A program made the position numbers and the translations under genes. Source: a bacterium (lineage in GTDB: Bacteria > Pseudomonadota > Alphaproteobacteria > Caulobacterales > Hyphomonadaceae). Taken from it: 64,000 bases of DNA. The stretch lies in assembly GCA_016125045.1 (NCBI GenBank), contig WGML01000002.1, forward strand, positions 459,343 through 523,342, given 5' to 3'. Shown here in pieces: positions 37,442-46,627 of this stretch (position 1 is the stretch's first letter; every line of letters starts with the position of its first letter). The notes below the pieces were generated by a model. That model was not told the origin of the DNA. It searched no databases and worked only from the letters and a program-made list of their open reading frames with translations.

Positions 37442-38608
37442 ATGTCGGACCATGTGGTGATGCCCCGCTCCGCGGAGGCCGTGGGCTTGCCCGCCGAAGC
37501 GGACGCCGCCGGCGGCGCGGTGCGCCGCGCGCTGGTGAAGCGGATCATGGATGTCGTTGCGCTGCCGGCCTCGCGGGCGGGTCTCCAGGACCGTGCGATC
37601 GCGGGCGATCTTCTGCTGGAAATGCTGGTCGACGCCGACATCGCGACACGGGAGCTGTGCGCCCGGCGCATGAAGGAGATGTCGCAGGCGCCGAAGCGGC
37701 TGCTTCGCTATCTGGCGCTCGACGTGCCGCAGGTGTCGCAGGCGCTGCTCGGTGAAAACAAGGCGTTCGACGAATCCGATTTCGCCCACATCGTCCAGCA
37801 CGGACAGTCCTTTCACCGCAAGCTGGTCGCCAGTCGCCGCGAGGCGGGGCCCGCCGTCGCGACCGCGATTGCCGAGAGCGAGGACGTGGAGGCGATCCGC
37901 CAGCTTCTGGCGAACCCGTTCGCACGGCTGTCGGACCGCTGCGTCGATCTGGTCGTCAACATGTCGCGGGTGGAGCGCGATCTCGTGCCGCTGCTGATCG
38001 AGCGGGAGGAGCTGCGGCCGGCTCATGCGCTTGCGATGTTCTGGTGGGCGGCGGAGCGCGAGCGCCGCACGATCCTTCTGCGTTTCTCGGCCGAGCGCAT
38101 GCTGCTCATCGACGCCTGTTCGGACATTTTCCGCATCGCCGGTGAGGAAGCTGTGTCCGATCCGCTCCTGCGCAAGGCGCTCCAGGTGATCGAGCGCCGC
38201 CAGCGGAGCCGCGCCGCCGCCGAGCGCTCGGCGTTCGGCTCGCTCGAGGACGCAGTGAAATTCGCGCGGTCACGAGGGATCGATCCCGCGCTCGCCGGGG
38301 AAATCTCCCACATGTGCGGCGTCCGCCCGCAGACCGGCGCGCGCATCTTCGCCGATCCCGGCGGCGAGGGCGTCGCGGTGATGTGCAAGGCGACGGGGCT
38401 CAAACGCCCCTTCCTCCAGGACCTCTGGATCGCGCTGCACGGGGACGATCCGGCCGCGCTCGCCCGCTATGACACGGTGCGCGAAATCTACGATTCGATC
38501 GCTGTGGCGAAGGCGCAGACCGTGCTGCGCTACTGGAACTGGTCGTTCAGCAGCGCCTATGTGCCGGACGTGATGGGAACAGACGACGCCGCCCGCGCAA
38601 GCGGCTGA
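37442..38608 (+). CDS. DUF2336 family protein
   Basis: A 388-residue soluble, alpha-helical protein of the alphaproteobacterial DUF2336 family. It carries HEAT-like repeats (IAGDLLLEMLVDADIATREL, DESDFAHIVQHGQSFHRKLV, SEDVEAIRQLLANPFARLSD) and a C-terminal region with LKRPFLQDLWIALHGDD. Function unknown; relatives are linked to cell surface or regulatory roles but without proven activity. No signal peptide or membrane segment. It converges on the secreted 351-residue protein gene with a 40-bp gap. Confidence 0.8.
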   Translation: MSDHVVMPRSAEAVGLPAEADAAGGAVRRALVKRIMDVVALPASRAGLQDRAIAGDLLLEMLVDADIATRELCARRMKEMSQAPKRLLRYLALDVPQVSQALLGENKAFDESDFAHIVQHGQSFHRKLVASRREAGPAVATAIAESEDVEAIRQLLANPFARLSDRCVDLVVNMSRVERDLVPLLIEREELRPAHALAMFWWAAERERRTILLRFSAERMLLIDACSDIFRIAGEEAVSDPLLRKALQVIERRQRSRAAAERSAFGSLEDAVKFARSRGIDPALAGEISHMCGVRPQTGARIFADPGGEGVAVMCKATGLKRPFLQDLWIALHGDDPAALARYDTVREIYDSIAVAKAQTVLRYWNWSFSSAYVPDVMGTDDAARASG

Positions 38609-38648
38609 CGCGGCCCCGTCGGCCCCGTTCGCTCCGTCGGTCTGGCCC

Positions 38649-39704
38649 TCAGCCCTCTTCGCCGAGCGCCCTCTCCCGCGAGACGCCCTTCTTGTCGTCG
38701 TTGCGGCCGCCCGCGAGAATGCCCTCGAGGCCGTAATTCCCCTCATGGCAGGCATACTCGTAGATCGGCTCGCCGAGCGCGTTGAGGCTCATCTCGCCGC
38801 GCCAGGGCTGGGAATACATCACCGGATCCTCGACCGTGAATTCATAGAGGATCTGGCGGTCATTGTAGCGGGTGAACCGTTCGGTGATCTTGCCCTTCGC
38901 GGTCAGCGGCGCGCGGGTGTTACCGATCGCCTGCAGCGGGTTCATGTTGATGGTCTCGACCACCAGCGTGTCGCCGTCCCAGTAGCCGACGCTGTCGCCG
39001 AGATAGGGGGCGAGCACGTCCGGCCGGTGCTTGCCGCGCAGGGGGATGATCCGGGCGTCGTGGTTCATTTCGACGGTGATCACCACGTGGTCCGGCGACT
39101 GCGAGATCTGGTAGTGGTTGTTGTAGAGCACATTCATCATCGGCGGACCGCCGGTTCCGCCGAAGCCGATGATGCAGCGCTCGCCGAGCGAACGCTCCTC
39201 CGGATTATCATACCCTGTTCCGCGGGCCGCGCGCTCCGCCGCCATCAGCTTGCGCGCTTCGGCGGTGAAGGGAATCTGGCCGTTGTCCGGCTCGACGATC
39301 CATGAGGTGCGGTAGGTTCCCTTGACCAGCGCATAGCTGGTGCCGGGGTCGATCCAGAAGGCGTTGTAGCCGCGCCCGGCGGCGAGGTCCTTGCCGTCCA
39401 GCAAACCGTCCGCAAGGCTCTGATTGTCGTCGGTCTTCTGGCGGATGTTGGACGGGTTGCGGGCCTGCGCCTCGCGGGCCTCGTCCGGCGTCATGATCAG
39501 CGACTTGAACTGCGACGGCCGGGTGAGGCCGGTGTTCGACGAATTGCTCCAAACGCCCTGAAGATCCGGATGGCCGAAGCTCGTGCGCGGCGTCACATAG
39601 CCCGCCTCGACCCGGCCGCCGTCCGCCGGCGCCTGCGCGTGGGCCGCGAAGCCTGTCATCGCCGCGAGTGCGCAGAGCGCCGCCCCGCTCAAGAGTGCAC
39701 GCAT
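38649..39704 (-). CDS. Secreted protein of unknown function
   Basis: A 351-residue exported protein with GAGAGGAATTCC before its ATG. The signal peptide ends at GFAAHA-QA. Conserved-looking patterns are FGHPDLQGVWSNSSNTGLTR at the mature start, GERCIIGFGGTGGPPMMNVL, NNHYQISQSPDHVVITVEMN, and VGYWDGDTLVVETINMNPLQ. The PDLxGVWxxxxxT start and GDTLVVET segment recur in a large family of uncharacterised periplasmic proteins from alphaproteobacteria and acidobacteria (from memory). The fold is probably beta-rich. Function unknown. Confidence 0.75.
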   Translation of the reverse strand: MRALLSGAALCALAAMTGFAAHAQAPADGGRVEAGYVTPRTSFGHPDLQGVWSNSSNTGLTRPSQFKSLIMTPDEAREAQARNPSNIRQKTDDNQSLADGLLDGKDLAAGRGYNAFWIDPGTSYALVKGTYRTSWIVEPDNGQIPFTAEARKLMAAERAARGTGYDNPEERSLGERCIIGFGGTGGPPMMNVLYNNHYQISQSPDHVVITVEMNHDARIIPLRGKHRPDVLAPYLGDSVGYWDGDTLVVETINMNPLQAIGNTRAPLTAKGKITERFTRYNDRQILYEFTVEDPVMYSQPWRGEMSLNALGEPIYEYACHEGNYGLEGILAGGRNDDKKGVSRERALGEEG

Positions 39705-39832
39705 GGAATTCCTCTCCGTCGTTTCTGTTGTCTTCGGACCGTTCCTGCCCGTCCAACGCGTTGGATCATGCCGTTCCGTCGGCGGGGCGACAAGTCCGGC
39801 CCGCTCGCTTTCCGGCCCGGCGCTTTGGCCGA

Positions 39833-40453
39833 TCAGCTCTTCGCCCCGTCGCGGATGCGCGTCACCAGATTGACCGCCTGCGGCGATGACCAGTCCGCGG
39901 GGAAGAGCAGGCGGGCCACTTCCTGACCCTCCGCGTCATAGATGATCGTCGAGGGGAAGCTGCCGGTCTTGGCGTCATAGGTCACGTTGAAGGTCGAGTC
40001 GTAGAAGAAGGGCAGGTCGTCGCCGACCAGCGATTTCAGCGTGTCGCGGGCCGAGTCGCGCGCGTCCTCGTCGCCGAACGCGACGGGCACCACCACCACG
40101 TCGCCGTCGGGGAAAGCCTTCTGAAGCTTTGCGAGCGTCGGCATCTCGTCGACGCATGGCGCGCACCACTCCGCCCAGATGTTGAACACCACCGTCTTGC
40201 CCTTGTAGTTCGCGAAAGTGTGTTCGGCCCCGCTCGCGTCGATGAATGGGGAGGCGGGCGCCGCGAGGTCCTGCGAGAAATCAAGGTCGGCGAACTCGCC
40301 CTTCTTGAAGCTTTCGAGCGATGCGCCCGACGTCGCCGGCTGGCATGCCGCGGCGAAGAGTGCCACAACCGCGACCAGTGCGCCGGCCGCGCGTTTCGAC
40401 CCTGCAACACCTGCTGCAACGGCAAGGGCGAGGGCGGGGCGGGAAGGCTGCAT
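39833..40453 (-). CDS. TlpA-family thiol-disulfide oxidoreductase lipoprotein
   Basis: From the ATG at 40453, with GGAG 6 nt upstream, the protein is 206 residues; ATG at 40465 is the alternative. The lipobox ALFAAACQ ends the signal. The thioredoxin fold has the active site [13 protein letters not shown] (near residue 98) and the cis-Pro in [10 protein letters not shown]. It probably reduces disulphides in the periplasm, for example for cytochrome c maturation, from the outer face of the inner membrane. It is divergent from argH by 53 bp. Confidence 0.92.
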   Translation of the reverse strand: MQPSRPALALAVAAGVAGSKRAAGALVAVVALFAAACQPATSGASLESFKKGEFADLDFSQDLAAPASPFIDASGAEHTFANYKGKTVVFNIWAEWCAPCVDEMPTLAKLQKAFPDGDVVVVPVAFGDEDARDSARDTLKSLVGDDLPFFYDSTFNVTYDAKTGSFPSTIIYDAEGQEVARLLFPADWSSPQAVNLVTRIRDGAKS

Positions 40454-40506
40454 GGCGGGCTCCATTCGGTTCACAATCGCTGCACACGGGAACGACGGCT
40501 TTAACA

Positions 40507-41919
40507 ATGACCAAACGTCCGAAAGGTCAACAGATGTGGGGCGGTCGGTTCACCGCCGAGCCCGACGACGTGATGCAGGCGATCAACGCCTCGATCGACG
40601 TCGACCGCCGCCTCGCCGAGGAGGATATCGCCGGGTCGCTCGCGCACGCCCAGATGCTCGCCGCCGTCGGCGTGCTGACCGAGGCGGACGCCGCCGCGAT
40701 CGCCTCCGGCCTCAACCAGGTGCTGGACGAGATCCGCACCGGCCGGTTCGTGTTCTCAAGAGCGCTTGAGGACATCCACATGAATGTCGAATCGCGCCTG
40801 AAGGACATCATCGGCGAGCCGGCCGGGCGGCTCCATACCGCGCGCTCGCGCAACGACCAGGTCGCGACCGATTTCCGCCTCTGGGTGAAACGCGCCTGCG
40901 CCGCCCGTGAACAGCAGATCACCGCCCTCATCGGCGTCCTCGTCGAGGGCGCCGACCGCTGGGCCGACGCCGTGACGCCGGGCTTCACCCACCTGCAGAC
41001 CGCCCAGCCGGTGACCTTCGGCCATCATCTGCTCGCCTACGCCGAAATGCTCGATCGCGACCGCGGTCGCTTCGCCGACGCCGCCGCCCGCATGGACGAG
41101 TGCCCGCTCGGCGCCGCCGCGCTCGCCGGCACCGGCTTTCCGATCGACCGGGACCAGACCGCCCGCGCGCTCGGCTTCGCCGCGCCCATGGCCAATTCCC
41201 TGGATGCGGTCTCCGCCCGGGACTTCGCCCTCGAAGCGCTCGCCGCGATCGCCATTTGCTCGCAGCACCTGTCGCGCCTCGCCGAAGAGATCGTCATCTG
41301 GTCGTCGGCGCAGTTCGGCTTCGTGCGCCTGTCGGACGCCTGGTCGACCGGCTCCTCGATCATGCCGCAGAAGCGCAACCCCGACGCGGCGGAGCTCGTC
41401 CGGGCGAAGACCGGCCGCGCGACCGGCGCGCTCGTCGGGCTGCTCACCGTCATGAAGGGCCTGCCGCTCGCCTATTCAAAGGACATGCAGGAGGACAAGA
41501 GCCAGGTGTTCGAGGCGTTCGATGCGCTCGACCTGTCGCTTCAGGCGATGACGGGCATGATGGCGACGGCGGAGCCGGATCTTGCGCGCATGCGCGCCGC
41601 CGCCGCGCACGGTTTCTCCACCGCGACCGATCTCGCCGACTGGCTGGTGCGCGAGGCGAACGTGCCCTTCCGCGAAGCGCATCACATCACCGGCCGCGCC
41701 GTGAAGGCCGCCGAGGACTGCGGCTGCGCGCTCTGGGATCTCCCGCTCGACACGCTCCAGACGATCGATGCGCGGATCACCGGGGCCGTCTTTGGCGTGC
41801 TCACCGTCGACGCCTCCGTCGCGAGCCGGACGAGCTATGGTGGAACCGCCCCCGTTCGCGTCCGCGAACAGGTCGCGCGCTGGCGCTCGCGGCTCGCCGC
41901 CGCGACTGGCGATGCGTGA
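40507..41919 (+). CDS. argH: Argininosuccinate lyase
   Basis: A 470-residue enzyme for the last step of arginine synthesis, splitting argininosuccinate into arginine and fumarate. Family marks are [53 protein letters not shown], the fumarase/aspartase-superfamily signature [20 protein letters not shown] (near 281), and [17 protein letters not shown]. The start ATG at 40507 gives the expected N terminus; upstream frame sequence overlaps the TlpA gene and is non-conserved. It leads the argH-lptM-lysA run. Confidence 0.97.
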   Translation: MTKRPKGQQMWGGRFTAEPDDVMQAINASIDVDRRLAEEDIAGSLAHAQMLAAVGVLTEADAAAIASGLNQVLDEIRTGRFVFSRALEDIHMNVESRLKDIIGEPAGRLHTARSRNDQVATDFRLWVKRACAAREQQITALIGVLVEGADRWADAVTPGFTHLQTAQPVTFGHHLLAYAEMLDRDRGRFADAAARMDECPLGAAALAGTGFPIDRDQTARALGFAAPMANSLDAVSARDFALEALAAIAICSQHLSRLAEEIVIWSSAQFGFVRLSDAWSTGSSIMPQKRNPDAAELVRAKTGRATGALVGLLTVMKGLPLAYSKDMQEDKSQVFEAFDALDLSLQAMTGMMATAEPDLARMRAAAAHGFSTATDLADWLVREANVPFREAHHITGRAVKAAEDCGCALWDLPLDTLQTIDARITGAVFGVLTVDASVASRTSYGGTAPVRVREQVARWRSRLAAATGDA

Positions 41920-42025
41920 CAGGGCGTTTCGTCAGCAGGGCGAGCCATTGCATCGCGGCGGCATTCGGTGCACGCGATGGGCTGAGTTCGGGAAGGCCGG
42001 GACGGTCCGGTATTGAGGTTTCGCC

Positions 42026-42298
42026 ATGAATGAACGGGTGGTGCGCATCGCCGGGCTCTTGCTCGTCCTCTCAGCCGCGTCCGGGCTTGGCGCATGCGGC
42101 CTGCGCGGCGATCTTGAACGGCCGATGCCGATCTGGGGAGATCCCCCGCTCGACGGACCGACCGATCCGCGCGTCATCAAGGCCGAGGAACAACGTCGCG
42201 CCGAGGCGGCGGCCGCGGCGGAAGCCGAAAAGGCCCCAGCAGACACCGGCGCAGAAACCGGGGCCTCCACCCCGGCGCCCGCGCCCCCCAACCGGTAG
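42026..42298 (+). CDS. lptM: Small LptM-like lipoprotein
   Basis: A 90-residue lipoprotein between argH and lysA. The signal peptide ends in a lipobox GLGAC, and the mature start CGLRGDLERP matches the short CGLKGxLxxP motif of the LptM/YifL lipoproteins. LptM assists disulphide formation in the LPS transporter LptD. The role is inferred from the motif and size; the C-terminal half is Ala/Glu/Pro-rich. Its position next to lysA is also common for this family. The symbol is tentative. Confidence 0.72.
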   Translation: MNERVVRIAGLLLVLSAASGLGACGLRGDLERPMPIWGDPPLDGPTDPRVIKAEEQRRAEAAAAAEAEKAPADTGAETGASTPAPAPPNR

Positions 42299-42307
42299 TC
42301 GACCTCC

Positions 42308-43579
42308 ATGCACCATTTCGCCTACCGCAACGGCACCCTGTTCTGCGAGAACGCGCCGCTCGACGGCATCGCCCGCGAACTCGGCACGCCGGCCTATGTC
42401 TATTCCGACGCCACCATCCGCCGCCACTACGCGGTGCTCGCCGACGCGTTTGAAGGCGTCCCCCTGCTCATCGCCTATGCGGTGAAGGCGAACGGCAATC
42501 TCGGCGTGATCGCGACCCTCGCCGCGCTCGGGGCGGGGGCGGACGTCGTCTCGGGCGGCGAGCTTGAGCGGGCGATCGCGGCCGGCGTCCCGGGCGGGCG
42601 GATCGTCTTCTCCGGCGTCGGCAAGACGCGGGCGGAGATCGACCTCGCCCTGAAGCATCGCATCAAGCAGTTCAACGTCGAGTCCCGGCCCGAGCTTGAG
42701 CGCCTGTCGCAGGCCGCCCAGGCGATGGGGGTGAGGGCGCCTGTGGCCCTGCGGGTCAACCCGCACATCGAGGCCGGTGGCCACGCCCACATCTCGACCG
42801 GGTCTGCGGAACACAAATTCGGCGTCGCCTGGCACGAGGCGGAGGACCTTTATGCCCTCGCCGGCCGGCTTCCCGGGCTCGATCCGTGCGGCGTCGCCGT
42901 TCATATCGGCAGCCAGATCACCCGCATCGCGCCGATGCGCGAGGCGTTCACCAAGGTCGTCTCCCTCGCCCGGTCACTCAACGCCAAGGGCTTTTCGATC
43001 ACCCGCGTCGACTTCGGCGGCGGCCTCGCCATCCCCTACGCGCCGGACGATGAACCGGACAGCCCCGCCGCCTACGCCCGCATGGCCCGCGAGGTGCTCG
43101 GCGATCTCGATGTCGAGCTGATCCTTGAGCCGGGCCGGATGATCATGGGCAATGCCGGAGTGTTGATCTCCCGTGTGGAGTACGTGAAGGAGCGCGACGG
43201 GCGCACCTTCGTGGTCGTCGACGCCGGCATGAATGATCTGATCCGCCCCGCGCTCTACGGGGCCTATCACGAGATCCTGCCGGTCAGGGCCCCTGAGAAA
43301 GGCGCTGTACTCAAGGCAGTGGACGTCGTCGGGCCGATCTGTGAATCGACCGACCGTTTCGCCAAGAACCGCCCCATGCCGCCGCTTAAGGAGGGCGACC
43401 TCGTCGCCTTCATGTCCGCCGGCGCCTATGGTGCGTCGCTGGCGTCGCAATACAATGCGCGTCCGACCGTTGCCGAAGTGCTCGTTCGCGGCGATGCTTG
43501 CGCTGTGGTTCGGCGAAGGCCAACCTTTGACGAGATGATCGCGCTCGAGAGCGCGCCGGATTGGATCGAACTTGGCTGA
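42308..43579 (+). CDS. lysA: Diaminopimelate decarboxylase
   Basis: A 423-residue PLP enzyme that decarboxylates meso-diaminopimelate to lysine. The PLP lysine is in YAVKANGN (near 58). HISTGSAEHKFGVAW, HIGSQITRIAPM, VDFGGGLAIPY, and EPGRMIMGNAG are fold-III barrel motifs, and CESTDRFAKNR carries the active-site Cys of the partner subunit. It starts 9 bp after the LptM-like gene and overlaps the next start by 8 bp, so the run is one operon. Confidence 0.97.
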   Translation: MHHFAYRNGTLFCENAPLDGIARELGTPAYVYSDATIRRHYAVLADAFEGVPLLIAYAVKANGNLGVIATLAALGAGADVVSGGELERAIAAGVPGGRIVFSGVGKTRAEIDLALKHRIKQFNVESRPELERLSQAAQAMGVRAPVALRVNPHIEAGGHAHISTGSAEHKFGVAWHEAEDLYALAGRLPGLDPCGVAVHIGSQITRIAPMREAFTKVVSLARSLNAKGFSITRVDFGGGLAIPYAPDDEPDSPAAYARMAREVLGDLDVELILEPGRMIMGNAGVLISRVEYVKERDGRTFVVVDAGMNDLIRPALYGAYHEILPVRAPEKGAVLKAVDVVGPICESTDRFAKNRPMPPLKEGDLVAFMSAGAYGASLASQYNARPTVAEVLVRGDACAVVRRRPTFDEMIALESAPDWIELG

Positions 43580-46172
43580 CCAGACGCTCTTTCGGAAGCT
43601 GGAGGCGAGGATAGCGGCCGCACGCCGCGCGCTGCTCGGTCCCGCCATCGTCCGGGCGTGGGGGCCGCCGCTGCTCTGGATCATCGGCTTCGTCGCGCTC
43701 TGGCTGTTTGGGCTTCTGGGGTTCGCTCCCGCCTTCGTCGCCGCGGTCGCCGGGCTGGTCTTCTACGCCGGCGTCGCCGGGCTGCTCTGGGTCTCCTCCC
43801 GCCGCTGGCGTCCGCCCGCGGAGGGCGAGGCGCGCGACCTCATCGATGAATCCGTCGAGGGCCGTCCGTTCAACACCTGGACCGACCGCCCGGTGTCGGC
43901 CGAACGCGACGGCTATCGGCTGTGGGAGGCCCATCGCGAGCGTCTCGCCCGGGCCGCCATCGAGACGGGCCGCATCAATGTCGCGGCGCGCTGGCGCAAG
44001 GCCGACCCGTTCTATCTGCGCTTCATCGCCCCGGCGATCGCCGCGATCGCGCTGATCGTCGCCGGCCCGAGCGCGCTCAGTCGGCTGCAGGCGGGCCTCG
44101 CGCCCGACTTCGGCGCGCTGTTCGGGGCCGAGGCGCTCACCGTCGAGGCTTGGGTCACGCCGCCGATCTACACCGGCGACGCGCCGGTCGTGCTCACCGA
44201 AAACGAACTGATGACCGCGCCGGAGGGCTCGGTCGTGACGCTGCGCGTCATCGCCAACGGCCGCCCGACCATCCGCCTGAAGCCCGATGACGGCCGCTCC
44301 GCCGCCCGCAAACTGAAAAAGGGCGTCGACGGCGCCTACGAAGCCAAGGTGCCGCTCGGCCAGTCGATGACCATCACCGTCAACTGGTGGGGCGAGCGGG
44401 CGCGCTTCCCGTTCGCGATGAAACCGGACGCCGCCCCGACCATCGCTTTTGTCTCCGCGCCCAAGCTTGGCGAGGGCGACAACACCGAATTCGACTGGAA
44501 GGCGGCGGACGATTACGGGGTCGCCCGCGTGGAGCTCGTCGCGAGGCTCGCCGAACCGGACGAGGCGGAGGCCGCCAACCTGCGCCGCACCGCGCCGGTG
44601 GACCTCATCGGCGTCGAACCGCAGGAGGAGGAGGGCAAGTTCAATCAGGACCTAACCCGCCATCCGTGGGCCGGGCTCAAGGTTATGGTTCATCTGCGCG
44701 CCTACGATGTCGCCGGGCGGGTCGGCCGCAGCCTCGAAGTGCCCTACGATCTGCCGGAGAAGCTGTTCTTCCAGCCGCTCGCCCAGTCGGCGCAGGAAAT
44801 CCGCGTCACCGTGCTGCGCGAGTATCGGCCCTACGCGCCCCCCGCCGAGGGCGACGGCTACGCCGCCGATGGACAGGATGCGGTCGCCGATGTCGAGGTG
44901 TCCCGCCTGGAACAGGCGCCGCCGGGCGTGAAGCTCGCGGCGCAGTTGCTGGATGCGGTTACCTACCGGCCGGAGACTTATTTCGTGGACCCCGCGGTGT
45001 TCCTCGGCCTCCGGCAGGCGCGCTCGATGCTTGGCGCGGCGATCGAGAAGCCGCAGGCGGACGAAACCGACGACATCCTCTGGGCGACGGCGCTGCGGGC
45101 CGAGTTCGGCAGCCTCGCCGACGCCCGCGCCGCGCTGGAGGCCGCCCGCCGGGCGCTCGAGAACGCGCTGCGCAACGGGGCGAGCGAGGAAGAACTCCAG
45201 CGCCTGATGCAGGCCTTCCGCGATGCGGTGGAGAATTATCTCGCCGCCGAAATGGCCGCGGCGATCCGCGACGGGCGCATCACACAGGGCGACCAGCGGG
45301 CCGGCGGCGACCGCCAGCCGCTCGGCGACGACGCGCTCCAGCGCATGCTCGACACGCTGCAGGACCTCGCCGAGACCGGCGCGACCGAACAGGCGCGCCA
45401 GTTGCTCGCGGAGATGGACCGCATGCTCGACCAGTTGGCGGGCAACATGCAGCTCAACATCCAGCCGGGCGGCCAGGGTCAGCAGCAGGACGGCCCGATG
45501 AGCCGCGCCCTCAATCGTGCGTTGCGCGAGACCAATCAGGCGCTCGGCGATCAGCGCGATCTCGCCGACCAGACCGAGCAGGCCGGTCGCGAGGGCGAGA
45601 GCGGGCAACAGGGCCAGCAGCGCGGGCAGGAACTCGCCGACCAGCAGCGCCGCCTGCGCGAGCAGCTCGAACGTCAGCGCGGCCAACAGGGTCAGCAGGG
45701 CCAGGAAGGCCAGCCCGGCGAACAGGGTGATCAGCGCGCGGAGGGCGGGCCGCCCGGCGCGGAACCCAACGGAACCGTCGGCGGCGAGGAAAGCCCCGAC
45801 GCGAGGCGCCGCCTCGGCCAGGCGATCGACGCCCAGCGGCGCGCCGAGGAGGCGCTGCGCCGAGGAGAGTTCGACGAGGCCCGCCGCGCTCAGCAGGAAG
45901 CGATGGACGCACTCGCGGCCCGGTCGGCCGAGCTCGCCCGCCAGGCCGATTCGGAAGACCCGAACGCCGAACAGGCGGGCGGCGAACGCGATCCGCTCGG
46001 CCGGCAGATGAATTCAGGTGATTCCGGCTACGGCGAGAACATCGACATTCCGGACGAGATGGAACGCCAGCGCGCCCGCGACATCCTGAACGAGATCCGC
46101 CGCCGCGCCGCCAACCGGCAGCTCTCGGCCGAGGAACTCGAATATCTGAGGCGCCTGCTGGAGCGGTTCTGA
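43572..46172 (+). CDS. TIGR02302/DUF4175 family membrane protein, TTG start
   Basis: An 866-residue protein. The TTG at 43572 overlaps the lysA end by 8 bp. Two adjacent membrane helices (LLWIIGFVALWLFGLLGFAP, FVAAVAGLVFYAGVAGLLWV) and a third near residue 160 (FIAPAIAAIALIVAGPSALS) anchor an extracytoplasmic region with beta-rich and coiled-coil parts. Residues ~640-730 are a Gln/Gly/Arg low-complexity tract (GQQGQQRGQELADQQRRLRE). The family regularly follows lysA in alphaproteobacteria. Function unknown. Confidence 0.85.
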   Translation: MADQTLFRKLEARIAAARRALLGPAIVRAWGPPLLWIIGFVALWLFGLLGFAPAFVAAVAGLVFYAGVAGLLWVSSRRWRPPAEGEARDLIDESVEGRPFNTWTDRPVSAERDGYRLWEAHRERLARAAIETGRINVAARWRKADPFYLRFIAPAIAAIALIVAGPSALSRLQAGLAPDFGALFGAEALTVEAWVTPPIYTGDAPVVLTENELMTAPEGSVVTLRVIANGRPTIRLKPDDGRSAARKLKKGVDGAYEAKVPLGQSMTITVNWWGERARFPFAMKPDAAPTIAFVSAPKLGEGDNTEFDWKAADDYGVARVELVARLAEPDEAEAANLRRTAPVDLIGVEPQEEEGKFNQDLTRHPWAGLKVMVHLRAYDVAGRVGRSLEVPYDLPEKLFFQPLAQSAQEIRVTVLREYRPYAPPAEGDGYAADGQDAVADVEVSRLEQAPPGVKLAAQLLDAVTYRPETYFVDPAVFLGLRQARSMLGAAIEKPQADETDDILWATALRAEFGSLADARAALEAARRALENALRNGASEEELQRLMQAFRDAVENYLAAEMAAAIRDGRITQGDQRAGGDRQPLGDDALQRMLDTLQDLAETGATEQARQLLAEMDRMLDQLAGNMQLNIQPGGQGQQQDGPMSRALNRALRETNQALGDQRDLADQTEQAGREGESGQQGQQRGQELADQQRRLREQLERQRGQQGQQGQEGQPGEQGDQRAEGGPPGAEPNGTVGGEESPDARRRLGQAIDAQRRAEEALRRGEFDEARRAQQEAMDALAARSAELARQADSEDPNAEQAGGERDPLGRQMNSGDSGYGENIDIPDEMERQRARDILNEIRRRAANRQLSAEELEYLRRLLERF

Positions 46173-46179
46173 TCACAGC

Positions 46180-46599
46180 TCACCATCGGCTGGCCGGCCC
46201 GATCGTCAGCGCCGGCCTGCGATAGCCGTATGGGCCCGTCCCGCTCCACGCCTTGCCGTCAGGAAACCTCACCTCGACGCCCGCAAGTTCATCCGGATCG
46301 AACAGGCGCATGTTCACGCCCACCTGATCGGCGGTCGGGTTCAAGGCCTTGAACCGGGCGGTCAGCGTCCAGTGCGTCGTTGCCGAACAGACCACGCACG
46401 AGTGGACCTCGACCCCGGGCGTCGTCCGGTCGGCGCGCGCGAAGGACCGCGTCACGCCGCGGGTTCGGACCGAAGCGGACGGAAAATACCCCCACGCGCC
46501 GCCTGACTTGCGGCAGAGGCTGCAATTGCAATCATGAATGAAGTCCGGTTTCGCGGCGATGGTGACGCTCACAGCGCCGCAGCAGCACGCGCTGGTCAT
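46180..46599 (-). CDS. GFA/CENP-V family zinc protein
   Basis: A 139-residue protein of the glutathione-dependent formaldehyde-activating enzyme-like family. Zinc-ligand cysteines are in CCCGAVSVTI, DCNCSLCRKSGGAWGYF, and VVCSATTHW, the last matching the CxxC-type C-terminal zinc pair only partly (VHSCVVC). The name does not mean it acts on formaldehyde; many members are uncharacterised. Converges on the TIGR02302 gene with 7 bp between stops. Confidence 0.85.
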   Translation of the reverse strand: MTSACCCGAVSVTIAAKPDFIHDCNCSLCRKSGGAWGYFPSASVRTRGVTRSFARADRTTPGVEVHSCVVCSATTHWTLTARFKALNPTADQVGVNMRLFDPDELAGVEVRFPDGKAWSGTGPYGYRRPALTIGPASRW

Positions 46600-46627
46600 G
46601 GGGCTCTCCTCATCGTGGGTCGTCGCC

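Noticed and set aside
45480..45770. Gln/Arg-rich tract in the TIGR02302 gene as a frameshift or repeat insertion
   Set aside because: The frame stays open and conserved-looking on both sides; such Gln-rich linkers are usual in this family.
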